This document shows, one piece after another, positions 55,433-64,000 of a DNA stretch of 64,000 nt (positions within the stretch are counted from its first letter, which is position 1; every line of letters starts with the position of its first letter). A model generated the notes under the pieces. The model made no database searches, had not been told where the DNA came from, and saw only the letters and a program-made list of their open reading frames with translations. The stretch comes from Pseudomonas sp. MRSN 12121 (GTDB lineage: Bacteria > Pseudomonadota > Gammaproteobacteria > Pseudomonadales > Pseudomonadaceae), in the NCBI RefSeq assembly GCF_000931465.1, contig NZ_CP010892.1, positions 2,813,388 to 2,877,387 on the forward strand, given 5' to 3'. Made by a program: the position numbers and the translations under genes.

Positions 55433-56659
55433 CTAGCCCGGCTGGGCCGCCAGGCTGTTACTGACGTTGCGCCCCAGCACCAGCACAGTCACAAAACCGC
55501 AGCCCACCAGGGCCGTGGCCAGGCTCAGCAGCACCGAGCTGCCCATCTGGTCGACGATCCGCCCGCCGAAGAACGAGCCCAGGGCAATGATCACCTGGAA
55601 CAGGGCGACGAACAGCGGCATGCCGCGTTCCACATCCTTGGGCGCCACGACGAACATCCAGATGCTGGCGCAGGCCGGGAAGGCGCCGAAGGCGAAGCCC
55701 CAGAGCGCGATCAGCATCGCCGCGCCGGTCATGCCGGTGGCGAAGTGGGGGAATAGAGCGGTGCTGGTGCCGATCATCAGGGCGACCAGCAACAGGGTGT
55801 GGCGCACGCTGCGGTTGGCGGCGAAGCCGGCGAAGATATTCCCCACGACCCCGGCCACGCCATACAGCAGCAGGAACGAGCCGATGGTCTGGCCGTCGAA
55901 GCCGGCGCTCTGTTTGAAGAAGGGCGCGACATAGGTGTAGGCGGCGAAGTGGGCCAGGCCGATCAGCAACACGGCGATCAGTCCGACGCGGGCCAGCGGG
56001 TTGATGAACAGGGCCGGCAGGTCATGGATGCGAATGGCCTTGTCCGGCGCCAGCCGTGGCAGCAGGAACACCTGCGCCAGCAGCACCGGAATGCCCAGCA
56101 GCGCGGTGGCCAGGAAGGTCATGCGCCAGCCCATCAGGCCGCTCAGCCAGGTGCCCACGGGCACGCCGAGCACGGTGGCGAGTGTCACGCCCATCATGAT
56201 GATCGAGGTGGCCTTCGCCACGCCGACACCCTTGGGGGCCAGGCGGCCGCTGAGGGCGATGGCGGTCGCCCAGAAACCGCCGATGCTGATGCCCAGCAGT
56301 ACGCGGCCGAACAGCAGCAGGTTGAAGTCGCTGGCGTAGGCCACGACCGAGTTGGCGATGATCATGATCAGCGTCAGGCCGATCAGCAGGTAGCGGCGGT
56401 CCAGGGTGCCGATACCCACGGACAGCAAGGGCGCGGCGAGGGCGGCCATGATGCCGGGCAGGGTGACCATCAGGCCGGCGTGGCCGGCGGTGATGCCCAG
56501 GTCGCTGGCGACATCGTTGAGCACACCCACCGGGAGGAACTCGCTGGTCACCAGGGCGAAGGCGCCCACGGCGACGGAAAGAATCGCCAGCCACTGCTGC
56601 TTGACGCTCTGTTGACTATGTTCGAGGGGGCCATGAGGGGCCTGGTTTGCACTTGGCAT
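55433..56659 (-). CDS. MFS transporter, DHA1 family (sugar or purine efflux type)
   Basis: A 408-aa MFS protein with twelve hydrophobic segments. SEFLPVGVLNDVASDLGIT at the start and GRVLLGISIGGFWATAIALSGRLAP are typical of the SotB/NepI-like efflux branch. ATG 56659 (MPSANQAP) is chosen; a TTG five codons upstream is possible. It would export sugars, nucleosides or drugs by proton antiport. It stands alone. A Fur-like sequence lies about 107 bases upstream. Confidence 0.86.
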   Translation of the reverse strand: MPSANQAPHGPLEHSQQSVKQQWLAILSVAVGAFALVTSEFLPVGVLNDVASDLGITAGHAGLMVTLPGIMAALAAPLLSVGIGTLDRRYLLIGLTLIMIIANSVVAYASDFNLLLFGRVLLGISIGGFWATAIALSGRLAPKGVGVAKATSIIMMGVTLATVLGVPVGTWLSGLMGWRMTFLATALLGIPVLLAQVFLLPRLAPDKAIRIHDLPALFINPLARVGLIAVLLIGLAHFAAYTYVAPFFKQSAGFDGQTIGSFLLLYGVAGVVGNIFAGFAANRSVRHTLLLVALMIGTSTALFPHFATGMTGAAMLIALWGFAFGAFPACASIWMFVVAPKDVERGMPLFVALFQVIIALGSFFGGRIVDQMGSSVLLSLATALVGCGFVTVLVLGRNVSNSLAAQPG

Positions 56660-57006
56660 GATGCTGGGTTCCAAGAGGGAATGGCGCCTGAGGCAGGCGA
56701 AGGAGCGGGGGAGAATTCGCGGCGATTATAGGAGCCGGTCCTGGCGGCCCGACAGGCGGGCGGCTCGATAATAATCATCAATGGGATCGATTAGAAGCGT
56801 GGGGCAGGGCGTTGGCTGAGGTTCAGGCGGTCGCGTGGGGACGATCGATCTTGTCAGCAGTGCACGAAGGGCCTGTCCCGAGCCGATCTTCAAACCCCTC
56901 AGAGCAGACTCCACGAAATACATCGGCTCGCGCTGCCTTTTTCGCTTCAGAATTCCCGCCCCATGACGACAACGTGCGCACATTCCTTTCGTATCGCGAG
57001 TGGTTC
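56660..57006. other. 347-base gap between divergent genes
   Basis: No gene is supported. It contains a possible Fur box at 56766-56780 and should hold the promoters of the exporter and the lipoprotein genes. Confidence 0.45.
56766..56780. promoter_or_regulatory. Fur-box-like sequence
   Basis: CGATAATAATCATCA matches the 7-1-7 Fur consensus TGATAATnATTATCA at 12 of 14 fixed positions. It lies between the exporter and the lipoprotein genes. A single imperfect match in an AT-rich spot is weak evidence. Confidence 0.3.
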
Positions 57007-57705
57007 ATGAAGAAGATTGCTGTCCTGGTATTGGCCGTTCTGTTCCTTGCCGGATGCGCCAACCAGAAGTTCAAGCCCGAATACCGTACCCAGATACACC
57101 GGGTGAAAATCCTTCCGGTGTCGTGGAAGCCCCAGGAAATGAGCTACATGGGACGCGAACAGGCCTGGGGTGCGGCATTGGGCGCGGGGATCGGCACCGG
57201 CGTAGGCATGGCGGCAGGCGCATCGAACCTCGGCAAGGCCGCCTTGGGTGGCGCCGGGTTTGCAGCAGGCTTGAAGGCAGGGGATCTGGCGTCAATGTCG
57301 ACGGTCGAGGCGATTCTCTACAACATGCAAACCGCCGACATCAATCTGGGCGAGTTGGTCAAAAAGAGTTTTGAGGAGCAACTGTCCGCTACCGGTCGTT
57401 TCAAGATCGTGGGTGAAAACGAACCGGCCGATGCGCAGATTCAGTTGACCATCATCAATTGGGGGTTTGCGCTGACTCAAGGTTTCAGCAGCGTTGTGTA
57501 CCCGACGATTGCGGTGAACGGTGTCATGAAACGCGGCGACGAACTGATCTGGCAGCGCGTCGAGACGATCACCGCATTCAACGGCGCCAATACCTACGGT
57601 TACACGCCATTGCGCTATCGCACTGAACCGGAGTTGCTACGTACGGCGTTGACGGGCATTGCGCAAATCGTAGACGGCTACCTGATCAAGGACCTGAACG
57701 AGTGA
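57007..57705 (+). CDS. Outer membrane-type lipoprotein, glycine-zipper segment
   Basis: A 232-aa lipoprotein. The signal peptide MKKIAVLVLAVLFLAGC ends in a lipobox with Cys17. Residues about 52-92 are rich in Gly and Ala (GAALGAGIGTGVGMAAGASN), a glycine-zipper-like stretch often found in envelope proteins. The rest is soluble with a strand-rich core (FKIVGENEPADAQIQLTII). I recognise no named family. The start is set by the signal peptide; the ribosome site is weak. Confidence 0.75.
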   Translation: MKKIAVLVLAVLFLAGCANQKFKPEYRTQIHRVKILPVSWKPQEMSYMGREQAWGAALGAGIGTGVGMAAGASNLGKAALGGAGFAAGLKAGDLASMSTVEAILYNMQTADINLGELVKKSFEEQLSATGRFKIVGENEPADAQIQLTIINWGFALTQGFSSVVYPTIAVNGVMKRGDELIWQRVETITAFNGANTYGYTPLRYRTEPELLRTALTGIAQIVDGYLIKDLNE

Positions 57706-57745
57706 TCACCCGGCGCTGATGCGCTGTGTCTGGTGGGCGCAGGCC

Positions 57746-59872
57746 TCAGCGCAAACTCCACGACACCCCCACATACACCCCCATCCCTTCCCCCGGCGTC
57801 GACCGTGCCGCGTCCAGTCCCTTGTCGTCATACCCCGGCGTGACGGTGGCGGCGTAGCGTTTGTCGGTCAGGTTGCGCAGGTCGAGCCAGGTCTGCCAGT
57901 CGCCCTTGGGCGCGTTGTAGCCCAGGGTGGCGCCGAACAGGGCGTAGGGATCGGCGTAGTAGCTGTTGGCATAGTCCACCGCGACCTTGGACACCAGCTG
58001 CGTGTTGAGCGCGGCGAAGAAGCCCTGGGGCCAGTCGTAGCGCAGTTCGCCCTGGTAGTAGTGCATGGGCAGGCCGGGCAGGCGGTTGTCGCCGAAGCGC
58101 TGATCGTCGCGGTAGTGGAAGTCGCTGAAGGTGTAGCTCTGGCGCAGGCTCAGCTGGCCGCCGTCGGGGCGGGACCAGAGGTTGCTGTGCAGGCTGGCTT
58201 CCACGCCCTGGTGCACGGTGGGGCTGGCGTTGAGCTCGTAGGGCGTGGTGGCGTTGGCGTCCGGCAGCACCGAGAGCAGTTCGTGGCGGACCTGGGCGTA
58301 GTACCAGGCCAGGCTCCACTGGCCCAGACGGCTGTCGCCGCGGCCGCCGAGTTCCAGGGTGGTGGCGGTCTGGTTGCGCAGCTTGACCGGGTCGCGCTGG
58401 GTGCCGGTGGCGGCGCCGCTGCCGGTCGGAAAGCGAATGTTGGAGCTGTAGATCAGCGACCAGGGATGCGGCGCCTCGACCGAGCGGCTGAGGTTGCCGA
58501 ACAGCTGCAGGTCGGGCGTGAGCTGGTAGCGCAGGCCCAGGCGCGGCGCGTAGTCCCAGTCACCGAGGCTGGTCTTGCCGCCGCCCTCGGGGTAGGTCAC
58601 GGCGCTTTCGCGACGGGTATAGATAGCGGCCAGGCCCGTGGTCAGCCACAGGTCGTCGGCGATCTCCAGGTCGTTGCCCACGTGCAGCACGCTGTCCGAA
58701 CCCTGGTAGGTGAAGTTGCGCATGGCCGTGCCGGGGGCGAAGCCGGCGGTGTTGCCGGTGGGGATGCGCACCTGCTCGCTGGCCCCGGCGTTGGGCAGGT
58801 GCTTGGTCACTCGCAGGCCCAGGGTGCTGCGGCTTTCCAGGCCCCACAGGGTGTCGCGGCGCTTGTAGTCGAAGGTGCCGCTGACATCGGTGTAGGCCAC
58901 CTTCAGGCGGTTCGGGCCTTCGCGCAGGTCCATGGGGTAGTCGTGGTAGGCCAGGCCGGTCTGGATGCTCGAATCGTCGTCGAGGTACCAGGTGGTCTTG
59001 TTGCCGATAAAGGTGCTGCCCGGCTGGTCGCGACTGTCGTCGCGCTTCACATAGGCCGGGTTGGCCGCCCGCGGGTCATGTTCGATGGAGCCTTTGCTGA
59101 CCCGCCCGGCGAGGTCGTTGTCGGTCTGCCGGTGGCGAATGTAGAAGCGGGTTTCCAGGTTCGGGTTGAAGCGATAGCCGAAGTTGGCGACGACGCCCTG
59201 GCTGGTGCTGGCGGTGTGGTCCTGGTAACCGTCGGCGCGGGCGTCGGTCAGGGCCAGGTAATAGTCGAAGTCGCCCAGCACCTGCCCGGAGCTGACCTGG
59301 CGCTGCTGGTAGCCGAGGCTGCCGGTGGCGTAGCGCACTTGCAGGCGCGGCGCGTCGTAACCGGTGTGGCTGATGTAGTCGATGGCGCCGCCCAGGGCCA
59401 GGGCGCCACGGTCGAAGCCGTTGGCGCCGCGCAACACTTCCACGCGTTCGAGCCACAGCGGCTCGAGCAATTCATAGGGCGTGCCGCCGGGGCCGGTCAG
59501 CGGCAGGCCGTCGAGCATCGTGTACAGCCCCGAGGCGTGGGCGCCCGGTGCGCGGTTGAGGCCCGAGCCGCGGATCGAAATCTTCACCCCTTCGTTGCCC
59601 GCAGACTGGGCATAGACCCCCGGCTGATAGGCCAGCACGTCCTGGTTGCTGGCCACGCGGCCCTGCAGCGGGCGGCGCAGGTCGACCAGATTGCTGCCGC
59701 CGGGTACCTGGGCCAGCCGCGCCTCGGCCTCCTCGAGCGCGGCGTCTTCGCGGCTGCGGTCCTCGGCACCGATCAGCACCTGCCCCAGCTCCAGGCCCTC
59801 GGCCCAGGCCATGGCCGGACAGACAAGGGCCAGGCCCAGCAAGGCGGAGGGCAGGGGACGGGACGACGACAT
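57746..59872 (-). CDS. TonB-dependent outer membrane receptor
   Basis: A 708-aa receptor. A signal peptide ending AWA covers about residues 1-24. The plug domain has DVLAYQPGVYAQSAGNEGVKISIRGSG in parts and RVEVLRGANGFDRGALALGGAIDY, and the barrel runs to the C-terminal strand GVYVGVSWSLR. GGAG lies 8 bases before ATG 59872, which decides the start. It takes up an iron chelate or other scarce nutrient with TonB energy. No siderophore genes, sigma/anti-sigma pair or clear Fur box lie next to it, so the ligand is open. Confidence 0.9.
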   Translation of the reverse strand: MSSSRPLPSALLGLALVCPAMAWAEGLELGQVLIGAEDRSREDAALEEAEARLAQVPGGSNLVDLRRPLQGRVASNQDVLAYQPGVYAQSAGNEGVKISIRGSGLNRAPGAHASGLYTMLDGLPLTGPGGTPYELLEPLWLERVEVLRGANGFDRGALALGGAIDYISHTGYDAPRLQVRYATGSLGYQQRQVSSGQVLGDFDYYLALTDARADGYQDHTASTSQGVVANFGYRFNPNLETRFYIRHRQTDNDLAGRVSKGSIEHDPRAANPAYVKRDDSRDQPGSTFIGNKTTWYLDDDSSIQTGLAYHDYPMDLREGPNRLKVAYTDVSGTFDYKRRDTLWGLESRSTLGLRVTKHLPNAGASEQVRIPTGNTAGFAPGTAMRNFTYQGSDSVLHVGNDLEIADDLWLTTGLAAIYTRRESAVTYPEGGGKTSLGDWDYAPRLGLRYQLTPDLQLFGNLSRSVEAPHPWSLIYSSNIRFPTGSGAATGTQRDPVKLRNQTATTLELGGRGDSRLGQWSLAWYYAQVRHELLSVLPDANATTPYELNASPTVHQGVEASLHSNLWSRPDGGQLSLRQSYTFSDFHYRDDQRFGDNRLPGLPMHYYQGELRYDWPQGFFAALNTQLVSKVAVDYANSYYADPYALFGATLGYNAPKGDWQTWLDLRNLTDKRYAATVTPGYDDKGLDAARSTPGEGMGVYVGVSWSLR

Positions 59873-60193
59873 CGGGAAAACTCCAGGCAGAAAAAGCGGG
59901 CGGCGACGAGCACGGGCGGCGATGAACAAAAGAGGCGCTGAAAATAGTGCGCCGAACGTTGCGAGCTATGGACGCAGGAAAGCAGGAGCGAAACACAGGA
60001 CAATTGGCTTTTTTCCTCGGAGCAGGCCCCGTGGCGGGCGCAGAGCCACGGTCCAGAGCGGTTCGTCCGCTCAGTGAGCGAGGCAACTTCTGCTATTTTG
60101 TTGCAAACAAAACCGGCTCTGCTTATCTCTCAGCCAGGGCCTGCCGCGCGTGCCCGTCCTGCCTTTTCGTCCATTGTTCTGGAAGGTACTTCC
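59873..60193. other. 321-base gap between divergent receptor and SulP genes
   Basis: No gene supported. I looked for a Fur box in front of the receptor and saw none. A GGAAGG ribosome site for the SulP gene lies at 60181. Confidence 0.45.
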
Positions 60194-61942
60194 ATGCTGC
60201 TTGCCCGCTGGCTGCCTGGCCTGGCCAATCTGTTGCACTACCGCCGCGAATGGTTCCGCTATGACCTGCAGGCCGGGTTGTCGGTGGCGGCGGTGCAGAT
60301 CCCGATCGCCATCGCCTATGCGCAGATCGTCGGGCTGCCGCCGCAGTACGGCCTGTATGCCTGCGTGTTGCCGATGATGGTCTATGCGCTGGTGGGCAGT
60401 TCGCGGCAGTTGATGGTCGGGCCGGACGCGGCGACCTGCGCCATGGTCGCCGGCGCGATCGCGCCGCTGGCGCTGGGCGATCCTGCACGCCTGGCGCAAC
60501 TGGCGGTGATCGTCACGGGGCTGGTCGGCCTGCTGCTGATCGCCGCCGGCATTGCCCGGGCGGGCTTCATCGCCAGTTTTTTCTCGCGGCCGATCCTGAT
60601 CGGCTACCTCAATGGGATCGGCCTGAGCCTGCTGGCCGGGCAACTGGGCAAGGTGCTGGGCTACAAGATCGAGGGCGACGGGTTCATTCTCAGCCTGCTG
60701 AACATGCTGCGCCGGCTGGGCGAAACGCACCTGCCGACCCTGGCTGTCGGCGTGGCTGCGCTGGCGCTGCTGATCTGGCTGTCACGGCGTTTCCAGAGGC
60801 TGCCCGCGGCGCTGGTGACGGTGGTCGTCGCCACCCTGTGCGTGGCCGTGCTGGGGCTGGATCGCCACGGGGTCGCCGTGCTCGGCCCGATCCCTTCGGG
60901 CATGCCGCGCCTGAGCTGGCCCGAGACCGACCTGGCCGAGCTGAAAAGCCTGCTGCGCGATGCGCTGGGGATCGCCACGGTGAGCTTTTGCAGCGCCATG
61001 CTGACCGCCCGCAGCTTCGCCGCGCGCAATGGCTACACCATCAATGCCAACCATGAGTTCCTGGCCCTGGGCGTGTCGAACCTCGCGGCCGGGGTGTCCA
61101 GCGGCTTCGCCATCAGCGGCGCCGACTCGCGCACGGCGGTCAACAGCATGGTGGGTGGCAAGAGCCAGCTGGTGGGCATCATCGCTGCCCTGGTGATCGC
61201 CCTGATCCTGCTGTTCTTCACCGCGCCCATGGCCTGGATTCCCCAGGCGGCGCTGGGGGCGGTGCTGCTGATGGCCGGCTGGGGGCTGATCGACGTTCAT
61301 TCGATGCGGGTGATCCGCACGCTCAGCCGCTTCGAGTTCTGGCTGTGTGTGCTGACCACCCTGGGCGTGCTCGGCGTGGGCGTGCTGCCGGGCATCATCA
61401 TCGCGGTGCTGCTGGCGATCCTGCGGCTGCTCAAGAGCATCTACCAGCCCACCGACGCGGTGCTGGGCTGGGTCCGCGGCATCGAAGGCCAGGTCGATAT
61501 CGGCCAATACCCGCAGGCGCGCACGCTGCAAGGATTAGTGGTGTACCGCTTCGACGACGCGATCCTGTTTTTCAACGCCGACTACTTCAAGGCGCGCCTG
61601 CTGGAGGCGGTCGAGCGCGAGCCCGAGCCGCGGGCCGTGCTGTTCGTCGCCGAGGCGGTCACCTCGATCGACGTCAGCGGTATCGTCGCGCTCAGGGAAG
61701 TGCGCGATACCCTCAAGGCCCGCGGCATAGTGCTGGGCATCGCCCGGGCGCATGGCACCTTCCTGCGCATGCTGGTGCGCTCGGGCCTGGCGCGTGAGAT
61801 GGAGCAGGGCCTGCTGTTCCCCTCGGTGCGCGCCGGCATCCGCGCCTACCGGATCTGGCGCAACCGCTTGCAACGTGACCCCCGGCAGGCAGAGCAGCGG
61901 GTTGCCGGGCACCCGGCGCCAACCGGGACGGCCAGTACCTGA
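60194..61942 (+). CDS. SulP-family anion transporter with STAS domain
   Basis: A 582-aa transporter. About 10-14 membrane segments cover residues 20-420, with the SulP motif AYAQIVGLPPQYGLYACVLPMMVYALVGSSRQLMVGPDAA in parts near 50-90. A C-terminal STAS domain (about 450-550) has LVVYRFDDAILFFNADYF and VTSIDVSGIVALRE, with the conserved Ser-Asp loop. Family members carry sulfate, bicarbonate or dicarboxylates. GGAAGG precedes ATG 60194. The substrate cannot be decided; no carbonic anhydrase or sulfate gene is adjacent. Confidence 0.9.
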   Translation: MLLARWLPGLANLLHYRREWFRYDLQAGLSVAAVQIPIAIAYAQIVGLPPQYGLYACVLPMMVYALVGSSRQLMVGPDAATCAMVAGAIAPLALGDPARLAQLAVIVTGLVGLLLIAAGIARAGFIASFFSRPILIGYLNGIGLSLLAGQLGKVLGYKIEGDGFILSLLNMLRRLGETHLPTLAVGVAALALLIWLSRRFQRLPAALVTVVVATLCVAVLGLDRHGVAVLGPIPSGMPRLSWPETDLAELKSLLRDALGIATVSFCSAMLTARSFAARNGYTINANHEFLALGVSNLAAGVSSGFAISGADSRTAVNSMVGGKSQLVGIIAALVIALILLFFTAPMAWIPQAALGAVLLMAGWGLIDVHSMRVIRTLSRFEFWLCVLTTLGVLGVGVLPGIIIAVLLAILRLLKSIYQPTDAVLGWVRGIEGQVDIGQYPQARTLQGLVVYRFDDAILFFNADYFKARLLEAVEREPEPRAVLFVAEAVTSIDVSGIVALREVRDTLKARGIVLGIARAHGTFLRMLVRSGLAREMEQGLLFPSVRAGIRAYRIWRNRLQRDPRQAEQRVAGHPAPTGTAST

Positions 61943-61990
61943 GGAGCGCCGCGAGGTCGGCCCGAACCCTTGGCGAAGAGGAGGTGCGAC

Positions 61991-62383
61991 ATGCAACGAT
62001 TCACCGGCGGCTGCCTGTGCGGCAAGGTACGGTTCGAGGCAGCGGGGCGCCCGTACCGGGTCGGCCTGTGCCATTGCCTGGACTGCCGCAAGCACCATGG
62101 CGCGCTGTTCCATGCCGCGGCGATATTCCCCGAGGACGCGGTGACCCTCGAAGGCGAAACCCGCGATTACGGCGGGCGTTGTTTCTGCCCCGAATGCGGC
62201 TCGTCGGTGTTCGGCCGCAGCGCCGATGAAATCGAAATCAGCCTCGGCGCCCTGGATGCCCCGGACCAGCTGCGGCCGACCTACGAACTCTGGACCGTGC
62301 GGCGTGAGTCCTGGTTGCCGGCGTTTCCACTTGCCAGGCACTACGCACGCGACCGCGATGCCAGCGGTCGCCGCGAGGAGTAG
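61991..62383 (+). CDS. GFA-family zinc-binding protein
   Basis: A 130-aa GFA/CENP-V fold protein with TGGCLCGKVRFEA, GLCHCLDCRKHHGALF and FCPECGSSVFG carrying the zinc cysteines. GAGGAGG lies before ATG 61991, deciding the start over an upstream TTG. Activity is unknown, as for most of the family. It is a distant paralogue of the protein at 31857 and lies 48 bases after the SulP gene, perhaps cotranscribed. Confidence 0.84.
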   Translation: MQRFTGGCLCGKVRFEAAGRPYRVGLCHCLDCRKHHGALFHAAAIFPEDAVTLEGETRDYGGRCFCPECGSSVFGRSADEIEISLGALDAPDQLRPTYELWTVRRESWLPAFPLARHYARDRDASGRREE

Positions 62384-62395
62384 GGGCGTGGCGCC

Positions 62396-63355
62396 TCAAT
62401 GAAACGGAAAGATGTAGTTCATCCACGCCGCCATGCGCAAAAGGATCTTGCGCATGATCGCCACGTGGTGGAAGTGCTGGCTGTAGAGCGCCGCCTGGCC
62501 GTAGGCGCCGCCGGGCATCAGGGCGGCGTAGGGCTGGTAGTCCGGGTCGGTGATCTCGATGACCACCGGCACCCGCCCCGGCGGTGGTGAGCCGCTGTAG
62601 CTCAATAGGGTGCCGGACGGCTGTACCTGGCCTTCGCCGATCACCGCGATGACATTTTTCACCCGGCCCTTGAACACCTTGCCGGGGATACCGTCGAAGG
62701 CGATTTCCGCCTCGTCCCCCGGGACCAGGCGCAGCAGGCTGTTCTGCCGCATCCAGGCGGCGAAGTACTGGCTTTCCTGGGGCACGAACACCATCGACGG
62801 GCGCAGCGGCAGCTTGCTCGCCATCATCCCCGGGCGCAGCGACACATGGGTGACGAAGCCTTTGCTCGGCGCGCGGACCACGGTGTTGTCCAGCTCGAAC
62901 TGGGCGTTGTCGATCTGCGCCTGCAGGCTGTCCACCAGGGCAATCGCGGCTTCCTGCTCGCGGCGGGTGCCGAAGTTGCGCCTGATCAACTCATTGATCC
63001 GGTACAGGTCGCCCCGCGCGGCCACCTGCTGGGCCTTGAGCGACTTGAGGCGGTTCTCGAACGGTTCGGGGTCGATGCGAAACAGCACGTCGCCGGGTTC
63101 CAGCGGCGTGTTGCCGTGCACCGGCACCTCGATCACCTTGCCGGTGACCACCGGGATCACCGGCACCGAGACGAAGTAGGAACGCGCCACCTCGGAGTAG
63201 GGGTGGTTGTAGTTCATCAGGAATATCAGCGCGCCGATCAGCACCACACCGCCGAGTACCGCGGTGGGCACCGTCCATTTGTTCAGGGGGATGCGGAAGA
63301 TCTTGAAGATGGCGACGCAGATGGCGGTGTAGGTGAGGATCAGGAGCAGGTCCAT
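62396..63355 (-). CDS. HlyD-family inner membrane protein (YibH/YiaV type)
   Basis: A 319-aa membrane-fusion-like protein. Two hydrophobic helices lie at about 2-22 and 29-50, then SVPVIPVVTGKVIEVPVHGNTPLEPGDVLFRID in parts marks the lipoyl half-motifs, followed by a short coiled coil (about 95-155) and the second half-motif ELDNTVVRAPSKGFVTHV. AGGAG precedes the ATG. It starts three bases after the DUF3302 gene, the same pairing as E. coli yibI-yibH and yiaW-yiaV. A role with an envelope or efflux system is assumed in the family but unproven. Confidence 0.86.
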   Translation of the reverse strand: MDLLLILTYTAICVAIFKIFRIPLNKWTVPTAVLGGVVLIGALIFLMNYNHPYSEVARSYFVSVPVIPVVTGKVIEVPVHGNTPLEPGDVLFRIDPEPFENRLKSLKAQQVAARGDLYRINELIRRNFGTRREQEAAIALVDSLQAQIDNAQFELDNTVVRAPSKGFVTHVSLRPGMMASKLPLRPSMVFVPQESQYFAAWMRQNSLLRLVPGDEAEIAFDGIPGKVFKGRVKNVIAVIGEGQVQPSGTLLSYSGSPPPGRVPVVIEITDPDYQPYAALMPGGAYGQAALYSQHFHHVAIMRKILLRMAAWMNYIFPFH

Positions 63356-63358
63356 GGC

Positions 63359-63709
63359 TTATCTCCTGCCATCCGCGGGCGGCGCGGGCCGGGGTTTTCC
63401 TTCAAGGTGCTCGACGCGCCGGCGCAGCTCGGCCAGTTCCTGCGCCAGTGCCTGTTCCGCGGGGATCCGCGCCTTGGCGCCAAAGCCCCAGCCCCGGTCC
63501 TCGCGGTAGACCATGGCCCAGATCCACAGGAACGGCCACAGCGCATGGAGGGTGAACAGGCTGACCCAGCCGGCCGCGTGAATGGCGTCCTGGTGCGGAT
63601 GATTGCGATGGACGGCGATTTCGTAGGGGATGTCGTGCAGGACGATGATCCCGTAGAACAGGACGATCGCCGCGAAGATCAGAATGCCCAGTGCAATGTA
63701 ATCGAGCAT
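63359..63709 (-). CDS. DUF3302 inner membrane protein (YibI/YiaW type)
   Basis: A 116-aa protein with two membrane helices (about 4-24 and 46-66) and a charged tail with a short coiled coil (AEQALAQELAELRRRVEHLE). The segment HDIPYEIAVHRNHPHQDAIH is characteristic of DUF3302. GGGAGG precedes the ATG. It is the first gene of a two-gene unit with the HlyD-like protein. Function unknown. Confidence 0.87.
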   Translation of the reverse strand: MLDYIALGILIFAAIVLFYGIIVLHDIPYEIAVHRNHPHQDAIHAAGWVSLFTLHALWPFLWIWAMVYREDRGWGFGAKARIPAEQALAQELAELRRRVEHLEGKPRPAPPADGRR

Positions 63710-63929
63710 GATTTTCCTCCCGGAAGTGTTCAGCTCGCCTGCAATAGCCCATGAAAGGTTGCGGCCGGTTGGCGCGTCGGCGTTTCAATGGCTGGGCCTC
63801 ACGAAATCCATACTAGTTCAACTTCGTTCATCTGCATGGCGGCCCGTGGGCGGCGGAAAACGGCGCAGCTGCACCCGGCCGGGCGGCGGTTTATGATCGC
63901 CACCTGTCGTCCTTCAGAGCGAGCCGATC

Positions 63930-64000
63930 ATGTCTTTGCAAGCGGATCTTCCCCAGCTGCGCGCCGGCATCATGGAGTTCCCCGTCTGGCACGCCCGCGG
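63930..64000 (+). CDS. Start of an unidentified gene, cut by the window end
   Basis: An open frame begins MSLQADLPQLRAGIMEFPVW and runs off the window after 23 codons. GAGCGAG lies before the ATG. Too little is visible to name a family. Confidence 0.5.
   Translation, partial: MSLQADLPQLRAGIMEFPVWHAR

Overview
The window is GC-rich chromosomal DNA from a Pseudomonas, most likely of the P. fluorescens / chlororaphis / protegens complex. The grounds are the gene content (a PA0878-PA0886-like itaconate locus, vanAB/vanR, OprD porin, VgrG/DUF4123 cassette), the high GC and codon bias, and many intergenic REP/REPIN repeats of the GTAGGAGCGAGGCTTGCC and GTAGCCGCTGCCGAG types. No rRNA, tRNA or CRISPR was seen.

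Layout. 1-8169: a plus-strand catabolic operon matching the itaconate locus: itaconyl-CoA hydratase (partial), acyl-CoA dehydrogenase, MmgE/PrpD protein, CoA-transferase, citramalyl-CoA lyase and a three-part TRAP transporter. 8170-11331: repeats, an Ada-like zinc protein, an AlkA-type glycosylase, a frameshifted small gene carrying a perfect palindrome, a 44-aa membrane peptide and a hydrolase. 11500-25100: aromatic catabolism. A mandelate-type operon (LysR regulator, benzoylformate decarboxylase, MFS transporter, ketopantoate-reductase-family dehydrogenase, aldehyde dehydrogenase, OprD porin) lies between a likely VanR-controlled transporter and vanR/vanB/vanA. TGGATCCA boxes upstream of both vanA and the transporter suggest one regulon.

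25274-29925 (minus): a type VI secretion cassette, vgrG - DUF4123 - small gene - 511-aa cargo whose C-terminus reads as an OTU cysteine protease. 30180-33208: FAD oxidoreductase, unknown protein, GFA protein and formyltransferase. 33565-39880: a Cu(I)/Ag(I) RND efflux operon with a CusF-like domain fused to CusB. 39962-48535: sterol-desaturase-like enzyme, a small PD-(D/E)XK-like protein, a phospholipase-D-like protein, LysE exporter, arsR-arsC-arsH without a pump, a secreted hydrolase and a DUF1704 metallopeptidase-like protein.

48859-54068 stands out by lower GC and different codon use: a 1501-aa NACHT-type STAND NTPase with a restriction-endonuclease-like N-terminus and a long helical-repeat C-terminus, followed by a 134-aa orphan. 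I read it as a horizontally acquired anti-phage module. The rest returns to core-like genes: lytic transglycosylase, MFS exporter, lipoprotein, TonB-dependent receptor, SulP transporter, GFA protein, YibH/YibI-type membrane pair and the start of one further gene.

The most interesting items are the OTU-domain type VI cargo, the REase-like/NACHT protein, the alternative mandelate dehydrogenase candidate, and the perfect 21-bp palindrome at a frameshift.
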